In this document: positions 18,012-28,436 of the stretch, in pieces
Position numbering within the stretch: the first letter of the stretch is position 1
Layout: each line of letters begins with the position of its first letter
The notes under the pieces: model-generated
Seen by the model: the letters and a program-made list of their open reading frames with translations, nothing else
What the model was told of the DNA's origin: nothing
Databases searched by the model: none
NCBI RefSeq assembly: GCF_944801835.1
Contig: NZ_CALYLN010000001.1
Coordinates: forward strand, 404,001-468,000
Source: Bartonella sp. B1099
GTDB taxonomy: Bacteria > Pseudomonadota > Alphaproteobacteria > Rhizobiales > Rhizobiaceae
Length of the DNA: 64,000 nt
Reading direction: 5' to 3'
Translations under genes and position numbers: made by a program

Positions 18012-19196
18012 ATGAGTGATAAAACCACTATCAGCGATCGAGGCTCAATTGGCGATAAACGCAACAATACCTCACAAAGCCTTGGCAAAAAAATAGTTGT
18101 TGCCATCGCCTGTATAGGAGTCTGCGCCTACGTGGTCTGGAACATTCTCTCATCTCCCCCAGAAAAAGAAAAAGACACCGCAAAAGCTCATAAAAAACAA
18201 GCACAAAGCTTTCACAACACCCTCGCGCCTTTAGAGATCCTCCCCTCCACCCCGCGTGCAAAAATGGCACCCATAACCCTGCCCGCCCCACAACCACTCG
18301 CACCAGCCCCCAAAAAAGATGACCCCTTACTTGATGCCGCAAGACGTGCCCCTGTCTTAGCTTTTGCCAAAGGCTCTAAATCTGAATTAAAAGACGTCGT
18401 CAACAATGCTTTCAACCCCCTTGAGAAATTGAATGCCCTTGAAAATCTCGAGCATATGCAAAATTCTCCTGCCGCTCAAAACACACAAAATTTTGCAACC
18501 CTCCTAAAACCCACCACATCAGAAGAAACAAAAGCAAAACTCATCGGCAATAGAAACTTTATCATCGCCATGGGAACCTCTATCCCCTGTATCTTAGAAA
18601 CCGCCTTAAACAGTGACCAACCAGGCTTTGCCAGCTGCATTATTAACCGCGATATCCTCTCTGACAATGGACGCGTTGTTTTGCTTGATAAAGGAACCCA
18701 AGTGGTTGGCGAATATCGCGGAGGCATCAAACAAGGGCAATCCCGTCTCTTCGTCCTCTGGACCAGAGCAAAAACCCCAAACGGGATCATCATCCCCCTT
18801 GCCTCACCCGCAACCGACAGTTTAGGGCGCGCCGGCTTTGATGGCAACATCAACACCCACTGGTGGGAACGCTTTGGCTCTTCCCTTTTACTCACCGTTA
18901 TTGATAGCGCCACAACCACCCTCACCAACAGAATGCAAAACAAGAATAAAGCAGGTGCAAACAACTCTGGAGGCGGTGGCTTTGAAGGCGCAAACAACAT
19001 GGGAAAAGATGCAGCAAGTATCGCCCTTGAAAACCAAATCAACATCCCCCCTACCTTAGAAAAATTCCAAGGCGAACTGGTCAATATTTTCGTCGCAAGA
19101 GATCTCGACTTTTCATCTGTCTATAAACTAACGCTCACCCACAAAAGGAACAGCACTTACTCCCACTCAACCCCGGGCTATTCCTTTTTTCATTAG
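18012..19196 (+). CDS. virB10: VirB10-type T4SS energy-sensing core protein
   Basis: 394 residues. Short cytoplasmic N-terminus, one membrane segment (about residues 29-47), a proline-rich periplasmic linker (residues 70-105), and the C-terminal beta-barrel domain with G-T-S-I-P-C-I-L-E-T, L-D-K-G-T-Q-V-V-G-E-Y and V-A-R-D-L-D-F-S-S-V-Y. About 20 residues after the usual end at V-Y-K-L are extra. VirB10 spans both membranes and transmits ATP-dependent change to the outer core. Confidence 0.94.
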   Translation: MSDKTTISDRGSIGDKRNNTSQSLGKKIVVAIACIGVCAYVVWNILSSPPEKEKDTAKAHKKQAQSFHNTLAPLEILPSTPRAKMAPITLPAPQPLAPAPKKDDPLLDAARRAPVLAFAKGSKSELKDVVNNAFNPLEKLNALENLEHMQNSPAAQNTQNFATLLKPTTSEETKAKLIGNRNFIIAMGTSIPCILETALNSDQPGFASCIINRDILSDNGRVVLLDKGTQVVGEYRGGIKQGQSRLFVLWTRAKTPNGIIIPLASPATDSLGRAGFDGNINTHWWERFGSSLLLTVIDSATTTLTNRMQNKNKAGANNSGGGGFEGANNMGKDAASIALENQINIPPTLEKFQGELVNIFVARDLDFSSVYKLTLTHKRNSTYSHSTPGYSFFH

Positions 19197-19261
19197 TCAC
19201 GCTCACAATCAATAAAAATATATAAATCCCATAAAACACATAAAGTAATTAAAGTCACATT

Positions 19262-20314
19262 ATGCCAACAGCAAAAAATGCAGAACGAGCCTCCATCGTT
19301 TTAACAAAATTAAAAATCTTAGATGACTTCCTCAATAATGAAAATTTATTTGAAATTGTCGTCAATCGCCCTGGTGAAGTGATTGTCGAAGGTCCAGATG
19401 GTTGGCAAACCCACACAAGAGAAGAACTAACCTACAGCGAGCTAGAAGGCATTGCAAAAGTTGTTGCTGCCTACACAACACAAAAGATCAGTGTAGAAAA
19501 CCCTGTTCTCTCCGCAACACTCCCCAATAATGAACGCATACAAATTGTCATGCCCCCCGCTGTTTCCCCCAATACCATCAGCATGACAATCCGCAAACCT
19601 TCATCACGCACTTTTTCCCTTGAAAGTTTACACGAAAACCAACTGTTTTCTGTGGCAAGAAACGTCAGTTTCACCCCCCTTGAACAAATGAAAAAGCGAG
19701 CAGATGAACTTTCTGACACAGAACAAGAACTAATAGACCTCTTTATCGCCAAAGATTTTTGCAAGTTTTTAGAACGCGCCGTTATCACTCAACAAAACAT
19801 CTTAATATCTGGCAAAACCGGCTCTGGAAAGACCACCCTCTCCAAAGCTTTAATTGCCAAAATCCCCGAATACGAACGCATTCTCACCATTGAAGACACA
19901 CCAGAACTGGTTGTTCCCCATTCAAACAAAGTGCAACTTTTTTATTCGAAAGATAACCAAGGCTTAGCAAAAGCTGGTGCAAAAGAACTCCTTGAATCGG
20001 GCTTGCGCATGCGCCCCGACCGCATTCTTCTACAAGAGCTGCGTGATGGCACAGCCTTTTACTATATCCGCAATGTCAACTCTGGTCACCCAGGCTCCAT
20101 CACCACAGTTCATGCCTCCACAGCCCTTTCCGCCTTTGAACAAATGACCCTTCTTGTCAAAGAAAGTGAGGGTGGCGGTAATTTAGCAAGAGAAGACATC
20201 CGCGGCTTATTAATTTCTATGATAGACGTCATCATCCAATGCAAACGCCTTGAAGGCAAATTTCGTGTCACAGAAATTTACTACGACCCCTTCAAGCGCC
20301 GTGATGCTTTTTAA
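19262..20314 (+). CDS. virB11: VirB11-type T4SS hexameric ATPase
   Basis: 350 residues. Walker A G-K-T-G-S-G-K-T-T at about residue 183, Asp box I-E-D-T-P-E-L, Walker B-region R-P-D-R-I-L-L-Q-E-L-R-D-G-T-A and the His box G-H-P-G-S-I-T-T-V-H-A are all present. It is the last T4SS gene; no coupling protein or effector gene follows, and toxin-antitoxin genes on the other strand begin within 25 bases. Confidence 0.95.
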   Translation: MPTAKNAERASIVLTKLKILDDFLNNENLFEIVVNRPGEVIVEGPDGWQTHTREELTYSELEGIAKVVAAYTTQKISVENPVLSATLPNNERIQIVMPPAVSPNTISMTIRKPSSRTFSLESLHENQLFSVARNVSFTPLEQMKKRADELSDTEQELIDLFIAKDFCKFLERAVITQQNILISGKTGSGKTTLSKALIAKIPEYERILTIEDTPELVVPHSNKVQLFYSKDNQGLAKAGAKELLESGLRMRPDRILLQELRDGTAFYYIRNVNSGHPGSITTVHASTALSAFEQMTLLVKESEGGGNLAREDIRGLLISMIDVIIQCKRLEGKFRVTEIYYDPFKRRDAF

Positions 20315-20336
20315 AAAAATAACACCTTCCCCCTTC

Positions 20337-20651
20337 TTAAGCCAATAGAGATTTTTTAAGAGCACGATTGATCGCTTCTGGTTCATTTTCAATGATTGAA
20401 AGCAACAAACGGGAAGAAGTATCTATAGAATATCGTCCCTGTTCCCAATCACGAATGCGACCTACAGAAAAACCAAAACGTTCCGCAAATTGAGCCTGTG
20501 TCAACCCAATATTTTTTCTGATTTTTTTGACATCAACATTTGCAGGAATATGGATACCAAATTTGGTGACATCCGCTTCACCTTTAGCATAGGCAAGAGC
20601 TTCACGAGCACCCTGTAATATACGAGAACCAGCTCTACTTGTCTTATCCAT
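20337..20651 (-). CDS. XRE-family antitoxin (HigA2/NadS-like)
   Basis: 104 residues. C-terminal helix-turn-helix I-R-K-N-I-G-L-T-Q-A-Q-F-A-E-R-F-G-F-S-V-G-R-I-R-D-W-E-Q-G-R (shown residue by residue at about 46-75). The start overlaps the stop of the toxin gene by one base, the toxin-first order of higBA-type modules. It should neutralise the toxin and repress the pair. Confidence 0.8.
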   Translation of the reverse strand: MDKTSRAGSRILQGAREALAYAKGEADVTKFGIHIPANVDVKKIRKNIGLTQAQFAERFGFSVGRIRDWEQGRYSIDTSSRLLLSIIENEPEAINRALKKSLLA

Positions 20652-20992
20652 TATTTTTCCTTTCGATATTCATCAAGAAGCGCAGTTAAAATTTTCTTCA
20701 GCTCATTTCTCTCTGATTTTGTCAAATTTCCTTGAGATGATTTACTATAAATATCTAAGAGAAACACCGGAATATTTTGACCACCAAAAAAGGTAATAAC
20801 CCTATATCCCCCACTTTTACCCTTATGCTTTGTTGGAAATCTAACTTTCCTTGCTCCACCTGTACCTTGTATAAGATCACCAGCATTTGGATTAACAGCA
20901 ATAAAAGAAACAATATTAAACAATTCTTCAGGTGATATACCTTCTTCTTTTGCAGAAGTTAAATAAGCTGTCGTTTCAATCACTGTTTGCAT
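20651..20992 (-). CDS. RelE/HigB-like toxin
   Basis: 113 residues resembling the HigB2/NadT group of RelE toxins: [15 protein letters not shown] near residue 45, G-G-Y-R-V-I-T-F-F in the core and D-I-Y-S-K at the expected place, followed by L-T-K-S-E-R-N-E-L. The predicted activity is mRNA cleavage. It is intact and pairs with the downstream antitoxin gene. Confidence 0.8.
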   Translation of the reverse strand: MQTVIETTAYLTSAKEEGISPEELFNIVSFIAVNPNAGDLIQGTGGARKVRFPTKHKGKSGGYRVITFFGGQNIPVFLLDIYSKSSQGNLTKSERNELKKILTALLDEYRKEK

Positions 20993-21095
20993 ACATCATT
21001 CAATATACGGAATACCCGTAAATTGTCAATAAAAAATTACGTGATACCCGTAACTATAATGATATAAATTAAAAGCTTATTTATGATCAGAAATA

Positions 21096-21359
21096 TCAAA
21101 TATCCAAATGACGAAACAAATCTTCCATATCTTTAGCCCTGTATATATCTTCGCCCTTGTCACTTTTCTTGAAAGTTTCAGGCTGTTCCTCATTAGAAAT
21201 ATACATCTCAAACGGCAACCCTCTTTCATTGACAACTTTTGTTAAAGCAATCCGAATAAAATCAGACACCGTAAGTCCTAGACTTGATAATATTTCATGG
21301 GCTTCTTTTTTTAACGTCTTATCTATGCGTGCACGTACAATATCTTTTTCCACACTCAT
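21096..21359 (-). CDS. RelB/DinJ-family antitoxin, orphan
   Basis: 87 residues with a ribbon-helix-helix start (V-R-A-R-I-D-K-T-L-K-K-E-A-H-E-I-L, then L-G-L-T-V-S-D-F-I-R-I-A-L) diagnostic of RelB/DinJ. The usual YafQ/RelE toxin gene downstream is absent: the 100-base gap to the next gene has no coding potential. Either the toxin was lost or it acts on a toxin elsewhere. GGAGGTTT precedes the ATG. Confidence 0.82.
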   Translation of the reverse strand: MSVEKDIVRARIDKTLKKEAHEILSSLGLTVSDFIRIALTKVVNERGLPFEMYISNEEQPETFKKSDKGEDIYRAKDMEDLFRHLDI

Positions 21360-21559
21360 ATTAAACCTCCTTTGATGACCTCTCTTTTGTCATATGGCTT
21401 AATAGGACTACAAACATAAGGTCTTATTCCTTTCCTTACCATGTCACATCTTTTGATTTTATACACACTACTCGCGTTATTTTGCTCTTCCCAATATCTC
21501 TGTTGAAAAAATCTAACAGCCGTTTGAAACTCTTTTATGCAATCTTTATCATGAGACTG

Positions 21560-21808
21560 TTATTTAAGAATTGCTTTTGATAAATCATTATTTGTTTGCA
21601 GTGCAAGCCACATACGTGCTGTGCTTACACCAGCCATTTCAAGCCTAATAGCAAGATTAGCACTCATAGCGTCTTTTCCATTTAAAACTCTAGAAAGTGC
21701 TCCACGAGATACACCAAGCCACTCTGCTGCTTCATTAATCGATAAACCAAGTTCTTTGATCACATCTTCACGCAATAATTCACCAGGATGTGAAAGATTC
21801 TTCATCAT
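21560..21808 (-). CDS. higA: HigA-type antitoxin
   Basis: 82 residues. H-P-G-E-L-L-R-E-D-V-I and the helix-turn-helix with W-L-G-V-S-R-G-A-L-S-R-V-L-N-G are the HigA signature. It lies 13 bases after a frameshifted higB on the same strand, so it survives without its toxin. Confidence 0.88.
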   Translation of the reverse strand: MMKNLSHPGELLREDVIKELGLSINEAAEWLGVSRGALSRVLNGKDAMSANLAIRLEMAGVSTARMWLALQTNNDLSKAILK

Positions 21809-21821
21809 TGCTTAGCACTCC

Positions 21822-22098
21822 TTAGTGATAATCTAGATAATCCACCATTGAGGCATCTACACCATTAAATATGTCATCAAAGCGAAATATCACACGATAA
21901 TTTCCATTGACAATCATTGACCCATAATCTTTGAGATCACCTTTTAGCAGATGGAATCAAAAGGACGCATAACTTTAAATCTTTTGGCGATACATCTTCT
22001 TCAAGAGCCCCTAGAACAGCATGGGGAGGTCTAATCGCTTTAGTCGTATCGGTATTATAGAAGGCTTCAATCCTTTTATGTTTAAATCCTAAAATCAT
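21822..22098 (-). pseudogene. Frameshifted higB toxin gene
   Basis: The first part reads M-I-L-G-F-K-H-K-R-I-E-A-F-Y and continues to V-S-P-K-D-L-K, then the frame is lost. In another frame L-K-G-D-L-K-D-Y-G-S-M-I-V-N-G-N-Y-R-V-I-F-R-F and D-Y-L-D-Y-H complete a HigB toxin. It is a recent frame break directly before higA. Confidence 0.85.
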
Positions 22099-22219
22099 AA
22101 ATTAAGAGAATGTATAACACGACAAGAAACAAAAAATGTTTATTATTTTTATATCACATGACTTTTTTACTTTATAAACATTAGAACTGTCATGAAAAAA
22201 ATTGATCATTCTCATCTTT

Positions 22220-23590
22220 TTATTTTTCAAGTGCAGTCCCCACGCGTGTATCATGCTGAGTAATCACATCCATCAATTCTGTCACGACTGTATCCAACAC
22301 ATCTCGTGCATCCCCTTCAGCCATAAGGCGGATAACCGGCTCGGTTCCAGAAGCGCGAATAACCAATCGCGCCTCTTTTCCTAACCGTTTTTCTGCTTGA
22401 TCAATAGCCATTTTGACGGGGGGGGTTTTCAAGACATTTTTATTTTTAATCGTTACATTTTTTAAAATTTGTGGAACAGGTTCAAACCGTTTACACAATT
22501 GGCTCATAGGGCTTTGACTTTCCTTCATACAAGCTAAAATCTGCAAGGCTGCCACCAACCCATCACCCGTTGTCCCAAAGTCACTGAGCACAATATGCCC
22601 AGAAGCCTCACCTCCAACATTATATCCCTTTTGGCGCATGGCATCGACAACATAACGATCTCCAACTTTTGTTCTGATAAGATCCAATCCTTTGCTGTTC
22701 AAGAACCGCTCCAGTCCCAGATTGGACATAATTGTTGTAACAACCCCATTGCACCGTAACCGTCCCATTTTATGCCAATTTTCAGCAATCACAGCAATCA
22801 ACTGATCCCCATCAATAGTTTGTGCTTTTTCATCAACAATGAGAACACGATCGCCATCTCCATCAAGAGCAATCCCTACATCAGCACGCACTTCATGCAC
22901 TTTTCGTTTTAAAGAGCTTAAATCGGTTGAGCCACATTTTTGATTAATATTGGTCCCATTGGGTTCATCATGAATAGCAAAAACCTCAGCTCCCAACTCC
23001 CATAAAGCTCGGGGGGCGGCTTTATAAGCAGCGCCATTGGCACAATCCACCACAATACGCACAGCATCTAAGCGAACATCACGAGGCAAAGTTCGTTTGG
23101 CATATTCAATATACCGATAAATATCTCCCTCGACCCGTTTTGCATAACCAATTTCGGCAGAACTTGCTAAAGATTTTGACAGATCTGTATCGATCAATTG
23201 TTCAATTTTTGCTTCCATATCATCTGAAAGTTTAAAACCATCAGGACCAAAAAGTTTAATGCCATTATCATAGAAAGGATTATGAGAAGCAGAAATCATC
23301 ACCCCAAGATCCGCGCGCAAAGAACGGCAAAGCATTGCAACAGCAGGTGTCGGAACGGGCCCCAATAAAAAAACTTCCATCCCCGCAGCAGTCAGTCCTG
23401 AAACCAAAGCATTTTCCAACATATAGCCAGATAATCGGGTATCCTTGCCAATCACCACACGACGTGATTGATGGTGTGAACGGAATAAAACCCCTACAGC
23501 CATCCCTACCTTCATGGCAAAATCAGGTGTCATAGGAAATGAATTGGCTTTTCCCCGAATTCCATCTGTCCCAAAATATTTTTGCACCAT
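22220..23590 (-). CDS. glmM: Phosphoglucosamine mutase
   Basis: 456 residues, typical length. Converts glucosamine-6-phosphate to glucosamine-1-phosphate for UDP-GlcNAc and the cell wall. F-G-T-D-G-I-R-G at the N-terminus, the catalytic serine loop I-S-A-S-H-N-P at about residue 100, the metal loop D-G-D-G-D-R and the phosphate-binding R-A-S-G-T-E-P near the C-terminus are all visible. It follows ftsH in the common alphaproteobacterial order but is separated from it by a tandem array. Confidence 0.96.
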   Translation of the reverse strand: MVQKYFGTDGIRGKANSFPMTPDFAMKVGMAVGVLFRSHHQSRRVVIGKDTRLSGYMLENALVSGLTAAGMEVFLLGPVPTPAVAMLCRSLRADLGVMISASHNPFYDNGIKLFGPDGFKLSDDMEAKIEQLIDTDLSKSLASSAEIGYAKRVEGDIYRYIEYAKRTLPRDVRLDAVRIVVDCANGAAYKAAPRALWELGAEVFAIHDEPNGTNINQKCGSTDLSSLKRKVHEVRADVGIALDGDGDRVLIVDEKAQTIDGDQLIAVIAENWHKMGRLRCNGVVTTIMSNLGLERFLNSKGLDLIRTKVGDRYVVDAMRQKGYNVGGEASGHIVLSDFGTTGDGLVAALQILACMKESQSPMSQLCKRFEPVPQILKNVTIKNKNVLKTPPVKMAIDQAEKRLGKEARLVIRASGTEPVIRLMAEGDARDVLDTVVTELMDVITQHDTRVGTALEK

Positions 23591-23903
23591 GCCTCTTTCC
23601 TTTATCCTTCTTCCCTTAGCTTTTCTTTAACACTCTAACAGCCCCCTTGGGTACAATGGATCCTCTAATTCTATACCCGTTACCCTCTCAACAAGACCAT
23701 TGGACTTGCCCCTCATCTTTTTAGAGCATCAAAGACCCTCTTCACCATTGACGCATCTAAACGACGCTCAACCAATAATGTTTCTCCTCTGCACACATAA
23801 AGCAATATTATTTTCTAAACAGGCTTTACACATTCCTTGAAGACACCCAAAGGATAGTCTCACACCCTGCCAAAATCGCAAACCAATCCATACCAATCCA
23901 TCG

Positions 23904-24530
23904 CCTCACCTCGCGCTCTTGAGAAAACCTGCAAGCCAATTCATCATCAAACCTCACAGCCCTCGACCCAAAACCGCACAGCACCCCCATCGCCTTACCT
24001 CGCACTCTTGAGAAAACCCGCAAGCCAATTCATCATCAAACCTCACAGCCCTCGACCCAAAACCGCAAAGCACCCCCATCGCCTTACATCGCACTCTTGA
24101 GCAAACCCGCAAGCCAATTCATCATCAAACCTCACAACCCTCGCCCCAAAACCGCACAGCACCCCCATCGCCTTACCTCGCACTCTTGAGCAAACCCGCA
24201 AGCCAATTCATCATCAAACCTCACAGCCCTCGACCCAAAACCGCAAAGCACCCCCATCGCCTTACATCGCACTCTTGAGCAAACCCGCAAGCCAATTCAT
24301 CATCAAACCTCACAACCCTCGCCCCAAAACCGCACAGCACCCCCATCGCCTTACCTCGCACTCTTGAGAAAACCCGCAAGCCAATTCATCATCAAACCTC
24401 ACAGCCCTCGACCCAAAACCGCACAGCACCCCCATCGCCTTACATCGCACTCTTGAGCAAACCTGCAAGCCAATTCATCATCAAACCTCACAACCCTCGG
24501 ACAAAAACCGCACAGCACCTCATCGCACCC
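23904..24530. repeat. Tandem array of seven 89-bp units between ftsH and glmM
   Basis: The word CATCATCAAACC recurs at 23942, 24031, 24120, 24209, 24298, 24387 and 24476, a strict 89-bp period. Units differ at a few sites (GAGAAAACC or GAGCAAACC, CAGCCCTCGACCC or CAACCCTCGCCCC), and types alternate in the middle, giving a 178-bp super-period. 89 is not a multiple of three, so the array is not a coding repeat. No gene is seen in 23591-24716. Confidence 0.95.
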
Positions 24531-24716
24531 TACCAATGCTGCAAAAGAACAGACCACCTTATCCCCTGCTAAAGCTGTCATAATAAACGGATTTGCTTAA
24601 TTTTTTGCTTCCATATTTTAATATTACATCAAAGGCGCAAAGCAATGCTCGCGCCTTTTTCAAAGAATTTAGAAATTTTTCCCAAACATAGCCACTCAAG
24701 CGTTATTAAAAGGCTC

Positions 24717-26843
24717 TTATTTTTCTTTATCAGCTCCCACAGTATTGGGTTTTTTTTCAGCACTGTTTTTACTTTGAGAGTGATTGACTGATTTTGTGGT
24801 GCCTTTTGCATTTTGCGCTTTTTTAGACTCAGTATCCTTGGATTTTGCTGTTTTTTTCCCAACAGCACCCTCTACCTTTCCCGCCTCACCTTTAACGTTT
24901 TCTGCTTTATGGGTCACTGTTTTAGGCGCTGTTTTAGCATCTTTTTCATCGTCCACAGAGGTCTCTACCTTTACTGTTCCAGTTTTTGGAACAGAGGAAG
25001 TCCGCGGCGCAGCATTTTCATCTTTCTGTGTGCGTGAAGGAGGCTTACCTGCAATGACTTCGTTAATTTCAGCGCCCGTTAAAGTTTCATATTCCAACAA
25101 GCCTTGAGCGAGAGCAAACCATTCTTTTCTTTTTGTTTTCAAAATATTGGTTGCACTTTTATAGGCATCATCAATAAGCTTACGCACTTCCATATCAATC
25201 ATGCGCGCTGTTTCTTCAGAAACATTTTGTGTTCGCGCAACAGAATGACCCAAAAAGACTTCATCTTGGTTATCGCCATAAGCGACATTTCCAAGCAGAT
25301 CAGAAAACCCCCACCGTGTGATCATGGCACGTGCTAATTTCGTTGCTTGCTCAATATCAGAAGAAGCCCCCGATGTGATATTTTCCTTTCCAAATTTCAA
25401 CTCTTCAGCCACACGTCCTCCCATCATGATGGCTAAACGAGAAATCATCCACCGATAACTCATAGAATAGCGATCACCTTCTGGCAATTGCATCACCATT
25501 CCCAATGCCCTTCCCCTTGGAACGATTGTTGCTTTGTGGACAGGATCAGCAACGGGAACATTGAGAGCCACAATAGCATGTCCTGCTTCGTGATAAGCCG
25601 TGAGTTCTTTTTCCTCTTGCGTCATAGCGGTTGAACGACGTTCAGCCCCCATCATCACCTTATCTTTTGCATCTTCGAATTCTTGCATTGTCACGACTCT
25701 TTTATTCCGGCTCGCAGCCATAAGAGCAGCTTCATTGACAAGATTCATCAAATCCGCACCGGAAAATCCTGGTGTTCCCCTTGCCAAAACTTTCAAATCA
25801 ACATTCGGGGCTAAAGGAACATTGCGCACATGCACTTTCAAGATTTGTTCCCGTCCAGAAACATCTGGGTTTGGCACCACAACTTGTCGGTCAAAACGTC
25901 CTGGTCTCAATAAAGCAGGGTCAAGCACATCAGGGCGGTTTGTCGCAGCAATAAGAATAATACTTTCATTGGGCTCAAACCCATCCATTTCAACAAGCAA
26001 CTGATTTAAGGTCTGCTCGCGTTCATCGTTTCCACCCCCCAGTCCAGCCCCCCGATGGCGTCCAACAGCATCAATTTCATCGATAAAGATAATACAAGGT
26101 GCATTTTTTTTAGCCTGTTCGAACATATCTCGCACACGGCTTGCCCCAACACCGACAAACATTTCCACGAAATCAGACCCTGAAATGGTGAAAAATGGCA
26201 CATTGGCTTCACCCGCGACAGAGCGCGCTAACAGCGTTTTACCGGTTCCTGGAGGACCAACAAGCAAAACACCACGAGGAATACGTCCTCCTAAGCGTTG
26301 AAATTTTTGTGGTTCGCGTAAAAATTCAACAATTTCTTGCAGATCTTGTTTTGCTTCTTCAACACCAGCAACATCCTTAAAGGTAACACGTCCTTGCGCT
26401 TCATTAAGCAATCTTGCTTTTGATTTCCCAAATCCCATTGCTCCGCGTGATCCATTTTGCATTTGTCGCATAAAAAAGACCCACGCCCCAACGATAATAA
26501 TAACAGGCAACAAAGAAAAAAGGAGATTAAGGAAGATACTATTTCCAGAACTTTCAGGAATAGCTTTAACATTAACGTTTTTGCTTTCCAATTTTTGTAT
26601 CAAACCTGGATCGCGTGGTGCAAAAGTTGAAACAGTTCTCTGTTCGACAGTTTGTCCTGTTAATTTTTGACCTTGAATGGTCACCGATTTCAGCTCGTTA
26701 TTCTCAACCTTTTGCAAAAATTCAGAATAGGAGACTTCTCCACCACCAGAACGTTGACTATCTCCATTAAAAATAGAAAACGATATAATCAAAATCAAGG
26801 CAATAACTCCCCAAATGAGGAGAGAGCGGTAATTGGAATTCAT
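24717..26843 (-). CDS. ftsH: FtsH ATP-dependent zinc metalloprotease
   Basis: 708 residues. Two N-terminal membrane segments (about residues 7-24 and 107-125), AAA domain with Walker A G-P-P-G-T-G-K-T at about residue 196, the second region of homology, and zinc site H-E-A-G-H at about residue 418. It degrades membrane and short-lived cytosolic proteins. The C-terminal 100 residues are an unusual lysine/threonine/alanine-rich tail, longer than in most FtsH (about 640 residues). It follows tilS in the conserved order. Confidence 0.97.
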   Translation of the reverse strand: MNSNYRSLLIWGVIALILIISFSIFNGDSQRSGGGEVSYSEFLQKVENNELKSVTIQGQKLTGQTVEQRTVSTFAPRDPGLIQKLESKNVNVKAIPESSGNSIFLNLLFSLLPVIIIVGAWVFFMRQMQNGSRGAMGFGKSKARLLNEAQGRVTFKDVAGVEEAKQDLQEIVEFLREPQKFQRLGGRIPRGVLLVGPPGTGKTLLARSVAGEANVPFFTISGSDFVEMFVGVGASRVRDMFEQAKKNAPCIIFIDEIDAVGRHRGAGLGGGNDEREQTLNQLLVEMDGFEPNESIILIAATNRPDVLDPALLRPGRFDRQVVVPNPDVSGREQILKVHVRNVPLAPNVDLKVLARGTPGFSGADLMNLVNEAALMAASRNKRVVTMQEFEDAKDKVMMGAERRSTAMTQEEKELTAYHEAGHAIVALNVPVADPVHKATIVPRGRALGMVMQLPEGDRYSMSYRWMISRLAIMMGGRVAEELKFGKENITSGASSDIEQATKLARAMITRWGFSDLLGNVAYGDNQDEVFLGHSVARTQNVSEETARMIDMEVRKLIDDAYKSATNILKTKRKEWFALAQGLLEYETLTGAEINEVIAGKPPSRTQKDENAAPRTSSVPKTGTVKVETSVDDEKDAKTAPKTVTHKAENVKGEAGKVEGAVGKKTAKSKDTESKKAQNAKGTTKSVNHSQSKNSAEKKPNTVGADKEK

Positions 26844-26957
26844 ATTCAGCCCACTTAATCAAATATAGATTTCAAACAGTTCCCCTTAACATATAACCTT
26901 GTCAGCCCCTTGCCAAGGGATGAGAGACGGTTTATTCTCTTTTAGCGTTATTTTTCT

Positions 26958-28418
26958 TTATCTTTTCACCTCAAGATTAAAAAAAGGTTCCACAACATTC
27001 ACCAGCGCAGCATCTTCGCGTGAGGAAAGCCAATCGAAAGGCGCCATAATCCGCTTGATGATAACATTTTTATGAATAATCGCTTGAGAAATCAACTCAG
27101 GAATATCACACCCTTTATCATTTGAAATCAGCAGCAGCGATTGTAAAGAGGGAAAATGAGGCTTTTCAAGATCAAAATTGTTGTTTTTCAATAAAGATTT
27201 CAACTGTTCTAAATTGGCAGCTCCAACCTTTATAGCCTCAGATCCATGATTGGTAATCTGATAGCGCCCATCCCATAACAGTGTTTCCTCTGGCTTTACA
27301 AGAGCGTCTTTCATATTGCGCCCTTCACGCCATAAAGCAATGCCAGCTTTGTTATATTCAATCACACAGCCTGCATATGTAAAACGCTGCTTTACGGGAG
27401 AATGGAGACAGAGTTTTTGAACAAGCGTGCTTAATTTTTTTTGGGGGAGCAAATAAAATCCCCCACCCATCAACACGGCAAAAAGCCCAACAACAAAAGG
27501 GAAACAGACATGTTTCTGTAAAAGTGGCGCAGGCTTTTTGATGAAACAACGCCCATATTGAACCGTAATATCCAGCGCTACAATTAAATTGGCAATATTT
27601 TGCGCTTGTTGACGACGTTGCAAAGCGGCTTGATTTATTTTTTGAGCAATATCAGTAAGCTTTTGCGAAGAAAGAGATTGACGCACCCGCACACGTTCAA
27701 AATTGCGATCTTCGTTTGTGGGATCATCAATCCACATTTTTCCTTTTAAGCGTAAATAATTACGCAATGTTTGGCGTTTTACACCAAGAAGCGGTCGAAT
27801 CAAACGCACTTTTCTCTGCAACAATGCCTCACGCGGAATACAGGATAAACCACGCTCATAGAGCCCCTCTTTTTCGGCAATATTTTTTCTCGTTTCTCTG
27901 GCATCAACTTCACCGCACAATGCACCGGCAAGACCGCCCGCAGAACCCCCATCATGCATAGCACCAGCTTCACCGCATAAAGCCCCCCTACTTTTTTGGA
28001 GACGTTGACATCGCATTTGATAGGTTTCAACCTGATCATTGAGTGTATGGCCCGTCATAATAAGAGAGGCGCCTTGTTTTTGTGCTTCCCGAACCAAGAG
28101 ATCATAGCGCGCAATACGAGCGCTGGAAGCAATATGCGTCTTTGGTTTTTTGCCTTCCCACCGCACAGTGATATGTTTAATGTGATGGGCACGACAAATT
28201 TCCGCAACAGTTTCTGCTTCATACGCGGACTCTTTACGCAATTGGTGATCAACCGTCACAGCAATAATTTCTGGGGGCACTGAGAGCGTTTCGAAATACT
28301 CTTTGACCAAAAACATCAAAGCTAAAGAATCACTTCCCCCTGAGACGGCAAGAATCACTCGTCGACACTGAATAAAATCCGATGTTTTAAAAAGATTTCT
28401 TGCCAGTCTAACGCACAC
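26958..28418 (-). CDS. tilS: tRNA(Ile)-lysidine synthase
   Basis: 486 residues. The PP-loop S-G-G-S-D-S at residues 26-31 and H-T-L-N-D-Q-V-E-T identify TilS, which makes lysidine at the wobble base of the CAU tRNA-Ile and is essential. Between Q-V-E-T and R-G-L-S-C-I-P there is an extra stretch with two near-copies of A-L-C-G-E, rich in glycine and alanine, which looks like a small internal duplication. Gap of 18 bases to cpoB upstream suggests co-transcription. Confidence 0.93.
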   Translation of the reverse strand: MCVRLARNLFKTSDFIQCRRVILAVSGGSDSLALMFLVKEYFETLSVPPEIIAVTVDHQLRKESAYEAETVAEICRAHHIKHITVRWEGKKPKTHIASSARIARYDLLVREAQKQGASLIMTGHTLNDQVETYQMRCQRLQKSRGALCGEAGAMHDGGSAGGLAGALCGEVDARETRKNIAEKEGLYERGLSCIPREALLQRKVRLIRPLLGVKRQTLRNYLRLKGKMWIDDPTNEDRNFERVRVRQSLSSQKLTDIAQKINQAALQRRQQAQNIANLIVALDITVQYGRCFIKKPAPLLQKHVCFPFVVGLFAVLMGGGFYLLPQKKLSTLVQKLCLHSPVKQRFTYAGCVIEYNKAGIALWREGRNMKDALVKPEETLLWDGRYQITNHGSEAIKVGAANLEQLKSLLKNNNFDLEKPHFPSLQSLLLISNDKGCDIPELISQAIIHKNVIIKRIMAPFDWLSSREDAALVNVVEPFFNLEVKR

Positions 28419-28436
28419 CCAAAACGACCTCGCTGC

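Noticed and set aside
23904-24530. Possible CRISPR array
   Set aside because: The 89-bp units are similar along their whole length with no unique spacers, and no cas genes are present.
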